Source of the DNA: Nocardia australiensis
Lineage (GTDB): Bacteria; Actinomycetota; Actinomycetes; Mycobacteriales; Mycobacteriaceae
Assembly (NCBI RefSeq): GCF_020733705.1
Contig: NZ_JAJFZM010000001.1
Location: 2,728,001 to 2,792,000, forward strand
Direction of reading: 5' to 3'
Length of the DNA stretch: 64,000 nucleotides
Below the pieces are notes generated by a model. That model was not told the DNA's origin and ran no database searches. It was given only the letters and a program-made list of their open reading frames with translations. Position 1 is the stretch's first letter. Each line of letters opens with the position of its first letter. Both the position numbers and the translations under genes were made by a program. This document shows positions 1-6,930 of the stretch, piece by piece.

Positions 1-1
1 C

Positions 2-853
2 CTGATCCTCAACGGCTCCGAGGAGCTCAAGAAGAAGGTGCTGGCGGACATCGTCAACGGCGAAATGGCGTCCTACGCACTGTCCGAGCGGGAGGCGGGC
101 TCCGACGCCGCGAGCATGCGCACTCGCGCCAAACGCGACGGCGACGACTGGGTCCTCAACGGCTCCAAGTGCTGGATCACCAACGGTGGCAAGTCTTCCT
201 GGTACACCGTCATGGCGGTATCCGACGCCGAGAAGGGCGCCAACGGCATCTCGGCGTTCCTGGTACACAAGGACGACGAGGGCTTCGTGGTCGGCCCGCT
301 GGAGCATAAGCTCGGCATCAAGGGATCGCCCACCGCGGAGCTGTACTTCGAGAACTGTCGCATCCCGGGTGATCGCATCGTCGGCGAGCCGGGGACCGGC
401 TTCAAGACGGCGCTACAAACCCTCGACCACACCCGCCCGACCATCGGTGCGCAGGCTGTGGGTATCGCGCAGGGCGCGCTGGACGCCGCGATCGCCTACA
501 CCAAGGACCGCAAACAGTTCGGCACCGCGATCGCCGACTTCCAGAACACCCAGTTCATGCTCGCCGATATGGCGATGAAGATCGAGGCCGCCCGCCTCAT
601 GGTCTACACCTCGGCCGCCCGCGCCGAGCGTGGTGAGAAGAACCTCGGCTTCATCTCCGCCGCCGCCAAGTGCTTCGCCTCCGACGTGGCCATGGAGGTC
701 ACCACCAATGCCGTCCAGCTCTTCGGCGGCGCGGGCTATACCACCGACTTCCCGGTCGAGCGGATGATGCGTGACGCCAAAATTACCCAGATCTACGAGG
801 GCACCAACCAGATCCAGCGTGTCGTGATGTCGCGCGCGCTGCTCAGAGGCTGA
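2..853 (+). CDS. Acyl-CoA dehydrogenase, 3' part (runs off left edge)
   Basis: The frame is open from base 2, so the gene starts outside the window; 283 C-terminal residues are present. It belongs to the FAD-dependent acyl-CoA dehydrogenases, which form a trans-2,3 double bond in acyl-CoA and pass electrons to ETF. The middle domain is recognisable by 'YALSEREAGSDAASM' and 'WITNGG'. The C-terminal helical domain contains 'DRKQFG' and ends with 'YEGTNQIQR', whose Glu is the usual catalytic base of short- and medium-chain members. The protein resembles the FadE25-type enzymes of mycobacteria (recognition from memory, not a search). The chain length of the substrate cannot be read from the sequence. 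A strong terminator follows. Confidence 0.95.
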   Translation: MILNGSEELKKKVLADIVNGEMASYALSEREAGSDAASMRTRAKRDGDDWVLNGSKCWITNGGKSSWYTVMAVSDAEKGANGISAFLVHKDDEGFVVGPLEHKLGIKGSPTAELYFENCRIPGDRIVGEPGTGFKTALQTLDHTRPTIGAQAVGIAQGALDAAIAYTKDRKQFGTAIADFQNTQFMLADMAMKIEAARLMVYTSAARAERGEKNLGFISAAAKCFASDVAMEVTTNAVQLFGGAGYTTDFPVERMMRDAKITQIYEGTNQIQRVVMSRALLRG

Positions 854-868
854 GTACCCAAAACCGAC

Positions 869-907
869 GGGTGGTCCGGAAAATCCCCCGGACCACCCTA
901 TTTTTTT
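869..907 (+). terminator. Rho-independent terminator after acyl-CoA dehydrogenase
   Basis: Arms 869-879 and 888-898 form a perfect 11-bp stem (GGGTGGTCCGG / CCGGACCACCC) with an 8-base loop. It is followed by TATTTTTTT at 899-907. This is a textbook intrinsic terminator 16 bases after the stop codon. Confidence 0.93.
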
Positions 908-1269
908 GGGACCGGACAAACGTTCCTAAGAGATTCAAATCCGTTCGGTTGTTCTATTGTGTCCAAATTGATGCACTTCGGGCATGCGGCTAACAATTGG
1001 TAACGCAAATTATGGGGCCGCCAGTTTTGTCAGTGAAGATGGGTAAATGAGTACCGGATTGCCCGAGTGATTCGACATCAGTGATGAGTCAACGCTCTTG
1101 AGCTACCTTATCTGGGCTTGACCTGGTCTTATGCATTTCTGTGCTCGAAGATTGAAATTTGTACTCGGATTATTGAACCATTGCCCCGGTGATGCACGTA
1201 GCTCATTGCGTATAGGAATCGATGCTACGAGGGTAGATACTTGAACCTCGAGCGTAATGAGGTGAGTTT
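908..1269. other. Low-GC intergenic region before DUF6875 gene
   Basis: This gap holds no convincing reading frame. It is visibly richer in A and T than the flanking genes, with runs such as CTAACAATTGGTAACGCAAA. A ribosome binding site, GAGGTGAG, lies just before the ATG at 1270. TTGCGT near 1207 followed by TAGATA-type sequence near 1233 could be a promoter, but this is weak. The length and composition suggest either a regulatory region or a boundary of acquired DNA. Confidence 0.5.
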
Positions 1270-1974
1270 ATGTCCAAGATCATTATTGGACCACAGTCAG
1301 GGCTCAAATGGATCCCACTGTCCACTTCTGAAATACCCTGTCCGGATACGAAGGCCACAGTGCACGCGGTCCGGAAGTGGGTCGAGGAGTACCTCACCGC
1401 GCCGAGTTCGGACCTTGGGCGCGATGGACCGGTCTGTCCATATTCGGGGCCTTCGATGCGAAAAGACCTGATGTGGGTCGGCCGCATACCCGGTGCGAAA
1501 CCATGGCCCGACTTCGTCCGGCTCGTAGTCGACGACGCTCTGAACGCGTTGCTCACCCTGGAACCGGTCGAAGGTAACGCGTCCTTGCTGCGCGTCCTGA
1601 TGACCACGCTGCCCGACTTGCGGGACTACGACCTGATCGACGAACTGCACGCGGAACTCAAGACCAAGTTCGTCGAGCGTGGCGCCATGCTCGGGCAGTT
1701 CTATCCGGGATGCGGCCAACCCGGGTTGTGGAATGACAACTTCCATCCGCTTGACGCGCCGATCCCGATGCTGGTCGTGCGAACCATGATGACCAGCGAT
1801 TTCCCGTTTCTGGTTGGTCGGCCCGAGTGGATGTCTGCCTACATCAAGAAGTTCGCGCCGACGCTGCCCGCGCACATCCGGCGCGAGGTGGTCGGCCGGT
1901 TGACCGTCGACGCGACACACGACGCACAGATCGCGAGCGAGCCAATGCCTGCGGGGCGGCACACCTTTGGCTGA
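1270..1974 (+). CDS. DUF6875 domain-containing protein
   Basis: This 234-residue soluble protein looks like the DUF6875 family, which I know from actinobacteria and which has no established biochemical function. Supporting blocks are 'GRDGPVCPYSGPSMRKD' near residue 50, 'GQFYPGCGQPGLWN' near 140, and 'PIPMLVVRTMMTSDFPFL' near 160-180. Cys and His residues in the first two blocks could bind a metal or cofactor, but that is inference. The start is set by GAGGTGAG upstream of ATG. It is followed after 17 bases by a small gene on the same strand, so the two probably form an operon. It stands after a low-GC gap, unlike its neighbours. Confidence 0.75.
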   Translation: MSKIIIGPQSGLKWIPLSTSEIPCPDTKATVHAVRKWVEEYLTAPSSDLGRDGPVCPYSGPSMRKDLMWVGRIPGAKPWPDFVRLVVDDALNALLTLEPVEGNASLLRVLMTTLPDLRDYDLIDELHAELKTKFVERGAMLGQFYPGCGQPGLWNDNFHPLDAPIPMLVVRTMMTSDFPFLVGRPEWMSAYIKKFAPTLPAHIRREVVGRLTVDATHDAQIASEPMPAGRHTFG

Positions 1975-1991
1975 ACCGGCGGGATCGGTTT

Positions 1992-2390
1992 ATGACACAA
2001 CGACTTTCGACTGATTCTTTTCCGCTGTCACCGGCCCAGCTCGGCGCGCTGCGGTTCGGATACGCCACCGACCTGTTGGTATCGGCGACATTGACCGCGC
2101 CGCTGATCCCCGGCGAACCCATCGGACTCGGAGCACCGCTGCCGGGAACCCCGCTCGCCGAGCGTGCCGCCGAACTCCTGCAAGCCGAGGGCGGCACCTT
2201 CGCGGCCATGACCGCCACCGACCTGGAACACCTCTACGCCGACTACCTGCAACTGGTGCGCCAGGTAGCCGACTACCGCGCGGTCCGATCCTGGCAGCGC
2301 GCCTGCGGGCGTACTAGGCGACGAGGTCGGCGTATTCACGATGCTCGGCGATGTACTTCTCGACGTACCAGCAGGTGGGGACGACCGTGA
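1992..2390 (+). CDS. Small hypothetical protein, probably frameshifted near its end
   Basis: From ATG 1992 the frame encodes 132 residues, beginning 'MTQRLSTDSFPLSPAQLG'. I do not recognise the family. The body, to about residue 98 ('YADYLQLVRQVADYRAV'), has normal protein character; the last 34 residues are Arg-rich and overlap the convergent acetyltransferase gene antisense. In another frame the DNA from 2288 reads 'ILAARLRAY' and stops with TAG at 2315-2317, which would meet the acetyltransferase stop as CTAG. One extra base between 2287 and 2288 would give a natural 109-residue protein. I therefore suspect a one-base deletion or a sequence error. The gene is probably cotranscribed with the DUF6875 gene 17 bases upstream. 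Confidence 0.6.
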   Translation: MTQRLSTDSFPLSPAQLGALRFGYATDLLVSATLTAPLIPGEPIGLGAPLPGTPLAERAAELLQAEGGTFAAMTATDLEHLYADYLQLVRQVADYRAVRSWQRACGRTRRRGRRIHDARRCTSRRTSRWGRP

Positions 2391-2598
2391 AGCCCTCGGC
2401 GCGTGACTCGTTGAGCGCGTACTCGACCACCTGGCCTGCCACGCCGAGGCCACGGAACTCGGGGAAGGTCATGGTGTGGTGGAAATCGCGGACCTTTCGG
2501 TCCTCGGCCTCGGCGTAATCGGCGTACCCGGCGAGGGTGTCGTCGATATAGATCTCGAAGCGGGTATCGGCGATGTTGTGCTCGAGCCTGGTGGTCAT
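2314..2598 (-). CDS. GNAT-family N-acetyltransferase (YjdJ / Acetyltransf_CG type)
   Basis: This 94-residue protein matches the short GNAT subfamily that consists of little more than the acetyl-CoA fold. 'FPEFRGLGVAGQVVEYAL' (about residues 45-62) is the pyrophosphate-binding loop and helix. 'VVPTCWYVEKYIAEH' near 72-86 is the conserved C-terminal block with the subfamily cysteine. The N-terminal strand pair is 'FEIYIDDTLAGYADY'. Members are predicted acetyltransferases of unknown acceptor. The length is normal for the family. The ATG is followed by a typical start. The gene converges with the small frame at 1992. Confidence 0.85.
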   Translation of the reverse strand: MTTRLEHNIADTRFEIYIDDTLAGYADYAEAEDRKVRDFHHTMTFPEFRGLGVAGQVVEYALNESRAEGFTVVPTCWYVEKYIAEHREYADLVA

Positions 2599-2661
2599 AG
2601 TCCGGTGAAACTCCTTCTCGGCCGGGAATGTTCCAGCAGTGTCGGTGCGGTTGTGCCTGGT

Positions 2662-4020
2662 CTACAGAATCGAGCCAGGATTGAGGATGCTGTGCGGGTC
2701 GAGCGCGTCCTTGATACGTCGGGTCAGCGCCATCACGTCGGGGCCGAGCTGATCGGGCAGCCAGGCCTTCTTCAACCTGCCGACGCCGTGTTCGCCGGTG
2801 ATGGTGCCGCCCAGCGCGATTGCCAAATCCATGATCTCACCGAAGGCCGCGTGCGCGCGTTCGGTCATCGCGGCGTCGGTCGGGTCGTGCACGATCAGCG
2901 GGTGGGTATTGCCGTCACCCGCGTGCGCGATGACCGAGACGATCACATCATTTCGTTCGGCGATCGCGGCGACGCCGGTGATCAGATCGCCGAGGCGGGG
3001 CAGTGGCACGCCGACGTCCTCGAGCAGCAGCGTGCCGAGTTTCTCCACTGCCGGAATGGCGAATCGCCGTGCCGCGGTGAATGCCGCACCTTCCTCGGGA
3101 TCCTCGGTGTGGAAGACCTCTGTGGCACCTTCCCGCTGGCATACGGCGACCATGATTTCGGCTTCCCGCCTGGCGAATTCGCCAGGCGCGTCGGAGCGGG
3201 CGACCAGCAGGCCGGCGGCTTCGCGGTCCAAGCCCATGCGCATCTCGTCCTCGACGGCGTTGATCGCCACCGCGTCCATGAATTCGAGCATGGACGGCCG
3301 CAGCGTCCCGGTGATGGCGAGGATGGCCGTGGTGGCGTCGGTCAGCGTCGCGAACGACGCGACGACGGTGCTCTGCGGCGGTTGCGCGGGTAGCAGTCGC
3401 AATGTCAGCTCGGTGATTACCCCGAGGGTGCCCTCGCTACCGACGAACAGTTTGGTCAGCGACAGACCGGCGGAGTCCTTGAGCCGGGGCCCGCCGAGGC
3501 GCACCACCGTTCCGTCGGCCAGCACCACTTCCATGCCGAGCACGTAATCGGCTGTCACGCCGTACTTCACGCAGCACAGGCCGCCCGCGTTGGTGGCCGC
3601 GTTGCCGCCGATCGAGCAAATCTCGAACGACGAGGGGTCCGGCGGATACCACAGCCCATGCTCGGCAACCGCGCGTTTGACCTCGGCGTTGAGCAGACCC
3701 GGCTGGACCACTGCGGTGCGGGTGATGGGATCCACCGTGATGGCGCGCATCCGCTCGGTGCTCAGCACAATTCCGCCGTCGACGGCGGTGGCACCGCCGG
3801 ACAGTCCGGATCCGGCGCCACGCGGCACGACGGCGATCCGGTGCTGGTTCGCCCAGCGCAGCGTCGCGGCGACATCGGCGGTGCCGGATGCGCGAACGAC
3901 AGCAAGAGGATTGCCCGCGCCTGGGTCGCGCGCCCAGTCCTGGCGGTATCCGTACAGCAGGTCGGGGTCGGTGATGACCGAGCCGCCGGGCAGCCGGTCG
4001 ATGAGGTCGCGCACATCCAC
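2662..4020 (-). CDS. FAD-linked oxidase (glycolate oxidase GlcD / D-lactate dehydrogenase family)
   Basis: This 452-residue flavoprotein has the two-domain layout of GlcD and D-lactate dehydrogenases, which oxidise 2-hydroxy acids to 2-oxo acids. The N-terminal PCMH-type FAD domain shows 'GAGSGLSGGATAVDGG', 'IGGNAATNAGG' and 'FVGSEGTLGVITE'. The C-terminal FAD-oxidase domain shows 'HAGDGNTHP' and 'TGEHGVGRLK', which hold the substrate-site His and Arg residues in this family. GTG codons at 4029 and 4020 are both possible starts. I chose 4020 because a TAGCGT box lies seven bases before it, as expected for leaderless mRNA. No partner subunits lie nearby, so it may act alone. The exact substrate is not determinable here. 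Confidence 0.9.
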   Translation of the reverse strand: MDVRDLIDRLPGGSVITDPDLLYGYRQDWARDPGAGNPLAVVRASGTADVAATLRWANQHRIAVVPRGAGSGLSGGATAVDGGIVLSTERMRAITVDPITRTAVVQPGLLNAEVKRAVAEHGLWYPPDPSSFEICSIGGNAATNAGGLCCVKYGVTADYVLGMEVVLADGTVVRLGGPRLKDSAGLSLTKLFVGSEGTLGVITELTLRLLPAQPPQSTVVASFATLTDATTAILAITGTLRPSMLEFMDAVAINAVEDEMRMGLDREAAGLLVARSDAPGEFARREAEIMVAVCQREGATEVFHTEDPEEGAAFTAARRFAIPAVEKLGTLLLEDVGVPLPRLGDLITGVAAIAERNDVIVSVIAHAGDGNTHPLIVHDPTDAAMTERAHAAFGEIMDLAIALGGTITGEHGVGRLKKAWLPDQLGPDVMALTRRIKDALDPHSILNPGSIL

Positions 4021-4027
4021 AGAACTC

Positions 4028-4033
4028 ACGCTA
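4028..4033 (-). promoter_or_regulatory. Predicted -10 box of leaderless promoter (FAD oxidase)
   Basis: On the minus strand TAGCGT is followed by seven bases and then GTG (4020). This spacing would place the transcript start at or next to the start codon. Confidence 0.5.
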
Positions 4034-4194
4034 CAGCGTGAGGTTCGCCCGTTAAGGCTGGTAGATCGATGGTGTGGATCGCGTCGCAGCGGCTGGTGCC
4101 CGCACCGCTTCGGGGGAGACAATGCCACAGCAGGGGGCTTGCTATTCGGGGGCGAGCCGTTTATTGGTCGTACCACAGCTAAGGGGTTGATCGG

Positions 4195-4506
4195 ATGCAC
4201 GTTGAATCGCACAGCCGCAGGGAATTGGTCGCGGCCATGTTCTCCGGCGATTTCATCGCGGGCGGCATCGATCCCGGCGTGCTGTCTCGCGTTCACGCGG
4301 GGGAGCACACCGAATGGCTCACCGCATTGGATCGATCGGGAATGTTCGACAAGCAGACCCTTGCCGAACTGGCCGAGCAGTGGCGTCGCGATCCACGAGT
4401 ACTACTGGACGCATTGCTGACCGACGCCGACGATGTGACCGTGCGCCGTTGCCTGGCCGGTTGGTCGGCACTCGACCGCAAGCCGCCACGCACCCAACTC
4501 GGCTGA
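4195..4506 (+). CDS. Hypothetical protein, 103 residues
   Basis: I do not recognise this protein. It is a soluble, helix-rich, mildly acidic chain without signal peptide, membrane segment or metal motif. A notable stretch is 'WLTALDRSGMFDKQTLAELA'. The start is well supported: AAGGGG lies about eight bases before the ATG. It stands between the divergent FAD oxidase gene and the GtrA gene, with no overlap to either. Its normal codon use and clear ribosome binding site argue for a real gene. Confidence 0.7.
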   Translation: MHVESHSRRELVAAMFSGDFIAGGIDPGVLSRVHAGEHTEWLTALDRSGMFDKQTLAELAEQWRRDPRVLLDALLTDADDVTVRRCLAGWSALDRKPPRTQLG

Positions 4507-4591
4507 TCCGACTTGGCTGGCTAGCCCCATCTGACCAGCCGGTTTGCCCGGTGATCACCTGGCGGACACCTGCCGCTGCCATGCTTGCGCC

Positions 4592-5080
4592 GTGCCCGGC
4601 CTCCCGACCACCACCGATACTGTGGCGGACCGATTCACTCGCTGGTGTGAGGCCGTTGTCGCGCGTCTGCCCTGGGGGCTGAATCGTCTTGTCGCGCCGA
4701 GTTTCCTCGGCTTCGCGCTGATCAACGGATTCACCTTCGGTGTTGATCTCACTCTGTTGACCATGTGCCACGGCTGGTGGGGACTTCCGGTCTGGTTGTC
4801 GGTGACGGTGGCGTATGTTTGCGCGTTCGGATTGAGCTTCGTGCTCAACCGCACCTTCAACTTTCACTCGCACGCGCCGGTCGGTAAGCAGGCCGTGGTG
4901 TATGTCGTGGTGGTCGCGATCAACTACGTCGTATTTATCCTCGGTGTCGGCAGCGGGCTGACCGCGCTGGGGCTGGAGTATCACCTCGCGCGGCTGCTGG
5001 CCGGTGCCTGCGAGGCGGTCTACATCTACAGCGCGATGCGGTGGGTGGTGTTCCGGCGCGGGGACGCCCAGCTTTCGTGA
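4592..5080 (+). CDS. GtrA family membrane protein
   Basis: This 162-residue protein has four predicted membrane helices, at about residues 35-55, 65-85, 95-118 and 125-145. It carries GtrA hallmarks: 'FLGFALINGFTFGVDL' in helix 1, 'LSFVLNRTFNF' after helix 2 and 'YIYSAMRWVVFRR' at the end. GtrA-type proteins are thought to help move polyprenyl-linked sugars across the membrane for cell-wall or lipopolysaccharide glycosylation. The start at GTG 4592 gives 'VPGLPTTTD'; an earlier in-frame GTG at 4544 would add 16 residues with little family character. No glycosyltransferase gene is adjacent, so the pathway is unknown. It converges with the peptidase E gene. Confidence 0.85.
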   Translation: MPGLPTTTDTVADRFTRWCEAVVARLPWGLNRLVAPSFLGFALINGFTFGVDLTLLTMCHGWWGLPVWLSVTVAYVCAFGLSFVLNRTFNFHSHAPVGKQAVVYVVVVAINYVVFILGVGSGLTALGLEYHLARLLAGACEAVYIYSAMRWVVFRRGDAQLS

Positions 5081-5101
5081 ACCGAATAGGTCTTGCGGCG
5101 G

Positions 5102-5740
5102 CTAGCGCAGAACCTGGACTTCGCCCTCGTCGACCACGATCACCTGGTCGTCGGTGAGCGCCCAATGGGGTGTGCCCTCGGCGCGGTAGCGGGCGGCGAG
5201 GCGGTTGCCGTAGCCGTCGGGGTCGGTGGCGGAGTCGATATGCGGAACGATCGCGCGATCGACCAAACCCAGCCCGTCCCACTGTGGTTCGACACCGCAG
5301 GTCGGCGCGACCTCGGCGGGGTCGTCCATGTCGTCGAGGCCGTGTAGGTCGGGTGTCATGACGCAGGCGCCCGCGCTATAGCCCGCGTACACCAGTGCGT
5401 CGGCGGCCAGTAGTTTCTTCAGTACGAGATCGGCTCCGCTGCGGGCGAATTGGGCGCGCAGCACGAAAGTATTGCCACCGCGCACCCACACCAGCGGGAA
5501 TTCGGCGAGTGTGCGTTCCAATTCCGTTGTCCGGCCGATGAACTCACGCAGGTCGAGCGTTTCAGGGGTGTAGCCGAGCTGATGCAGCGGCACCGTATCG
5601 CTGGTGACAGCGCCCGCCCGAGCGGCGGGCCAAGCGTCACACGCGTTGGGAATCACCGCGACTCGGCCGGGGGTGCCGACCAATGCCGCGAGCCGATCGT
5701 AATGCGCGCCGAATCGGTAGCTGGACAGGAATAGTCGCAC
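5102..5740 (-). CDS. pepE: Peptidase E (S51 family serine peptidase)
   Basis: This 212-residue protein matches peptidase E-like enzymes, cytoplasmic serine peptidases of the S51 family. The classic members cleave dipeptides with N-terminal Asp. The nucleophile is Ser122 in 'VYAGYSAGACVM', the G-x-S-A-G elbow of the family. 'WVRGGNTFVLR' near 85-95 and 'GLGLVDRAIVPHID' near 163 are further conserved blocks. The length is about that of bacterial PepE. The gene starts six bases after the stop of the mycothiol-type protein gene, so the two are probably one transcript. The substrate range of this actinobacterial branch is uncertain. Confidence 0.88.
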   Translation of the reverse strand: MRLFLSSYRFGAHYDRLAALVGTPGRVAVIPNACDAWPAARAGAVTSDTVPLHQLGYTPETLDLREFIGRTTELERTLAEFPLVWVRGGNTFVLRAQFARSGADLVLKKLLAADALVYAGYSAGACVMTPDLHGLDDMDDPAEVAPTCGVEPQWDGLGLVDRAIVPHIDSATDPDGYGNRLAARYRAEGTPHWALTDDQVIVVDEGEVQVLR

Positions 5741-5746
5741 CGCGAC

Positions 5747-6586
5747 TCAGATCGTGAAGGCCAGATTGCGCACCAATTGATGGCCGAGCTGTTCGTCACC
5801 GGTGACGGCGATGTCGTCGAGGTGCTCCTCGGCCGCGGTACGGCCACCGCCGAGGCGAACGAAAAGCCCCGAGTCCAGGCGTATTTCGACGGTGGCGGGC
5901 TCGTCGAACGCCTCGACATAGCCCGCGCGGCCTGTCACCTGGATGTGCAGTGTCCGCGCCAGCGGACCGGTCAGCTCGAAGGTGATCCGGGCGCCGTCCG
6001 GCGCCTTGCCGCCCTTGACGACCACGCGGGGAATCGACGCAGCGAGTTCGGCGAAGGCCAGCTCGCCACGCCTGCCGCCCTCGTCGACGTGGACGCCGAG
6101 GGCATCGGCGATATCGAACTCGTGCATCCAGCAGTCGAACAGTCGCACCCGCATGAACCGGCCGTAGGCGACCTGCCCGATGGGTGAGGGCGTTTCGGCC
6201 TGCCATTCGGCATCGCCCATGGCCGCGAGGGCTTTGCGCCTGCGATCGGTGACGTCGCGATAGAGCTCGAGCAGCCGGGCGCCGGGCAGCGGCCGCAACC
6301 GGTCGACCCAGATCTCATTGAGTACAGCGGTTTCGTTCCGCACGTGTGCGAGCGTGCGCACGTCGACCTTCTCCCGCGCCGGATCGTGCGCGGGCGGACG
6401 CTCGCCGAGCAGCCATGATTCGGTGCCGATGACATGGGCGACGACGTCGAACACCGTCCAGTCGGGCAGCGTGGATGGTGTGTGCCAGCGGTTTTCGTCG
6501 ATATCCGAGACCAGCGCCGCGATCGCGTCCCACTGTTGCGACAGTGCGGTGGTCAGCTCGGTGCGGTCCAGCGTTGGATCGGTCAT
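5747..6586 (-). CDS. Maleylpyruvate isomerase-family mycothiol-dependent enzyme
   Basis: This 279-residue protein has the MDMPI/DinB-like four-helix domain: 'WHTPSTLPDWTVFDVVAHV' near residues 30-48 supplies the usual His ligands of the metal site. A C-terminal SCP2-like domain contains 'ITFELTGPLARTLHIQV'. The family includes mycothiol-dependent maleylpyruvate isomerase; most actinobacterial members have unknown substrates. The start ATG at 6586 is preceded by GGAAGGAAGAC, a strong ribosome binding site. The ATG overlaps the stop of an upstream truncated HIT reading frame (ATGA), and the peptidase E gene follows after six bases. Confidence 0.87.
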   Translation of the reverse strand: MTDPTLDRTELTTALSQQWDAIAALVSDIDENRWHTPSTLPDWTVFDVVAHVIGTESWLLGERPPAHDPAREKVDVRTLAHVRNETAVLNEIWVDRLRPLPGARLLELYRDVTDRRRKALAAMGDAEWQAETPSPIGQVAYGRFMRVRLFDCWMHEFDIADALGVHVDEGGRRGELAFAELAASIPRVVVKGGKAPDGARITFELTGPLARTLHIQVTGRAGYVEAFDEPATVEIRLDSGLFVRLGGGRTAAEEHLDDIAVTGDEQLGHQLVRNLAFTI

Positions 6587-6720
6587 CGCTGTCTTCCTTC
6601 CTGGGTGTCCAGCGGGCTGCCCGCTCTGAAGGCGCACAGGGGGTCGTCCTCCTGGACCTTCGTCGCCGGAGCCTCACCTGCTGCGACGCGGCAGAAGACG
6701 CAGTCGTTCACATCGCCGAC
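6583..6720 (-). pseudogene. Truncated HIT-family hydrolase (N-terminal remnant)
   Basis: From GTG 6720 this frame reads 'VGDVNDCVFCRVAAGEAPAT' and then 'KVQEDDPLCAF', the N-terminal strand of HIT-family nucleotide hydrolases with its CxxC pair. After that, homology ends and the frame stops at residue 45 within the start of the next gene. The His triad and the remaining two thirds of the domain are absent, so it cannot be a working HIT enzyme. An in-frame ATG at 6783 would lengthen the N-terminus. The stop overlaps the ATG of the mycothiol-type enzyme, so the remnant might still be translated and couple that start. Deletion during rearrangement is the simplest explanation. Confidence 0.7.
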
Positions 6721-6859
6721 CATACGGCGTACGAGCAGGGCGGCGTATCCGGAATCGGCCAGGAAACGGAAATTCCGGCGCAATCCGGCGTGAATGTGTG
6801 ACGGGCATCTCAGCTAGGCTCACCGCCAGCCGGGTACAGTTGCGAGGATTTGGGAGAAC

Positions 6860-6873
6860 TTACTCTGAAGTAA
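6860..6873. promoter_or_regulatory. Inverted repeat upstream of pntAA (possible operator)
   Basis: TTACT-CTGA-AGTAA is a perfect 5-bp inverted repeat about 60 bases before the pntAA start, inside the likely promoter region. It could bind a regulator; the regulator is not identifiable. Confidence 0.35.
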
Positions 6874-6930
6874 CATCGTCCGGCCATTGACCGGTTGCTT
6901 GAAGCTCACCACGAGAAGGAAGTCTGACAA

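Noticed and set aside
413..919. 168-codon minus-strand frame opposite the acyl-CoA dehydrogenase gene
   Set aside because: It mirrors a highly conserved gene, has no start signal and runs through the terminator.
2476..3393. 305-codon plus-strand frame opposite the FAD oxidase
   Set aside because: It is the antisense shadow of a strongly conserved enzyme; the residues are Gly/Arg/Val-rich without domain.
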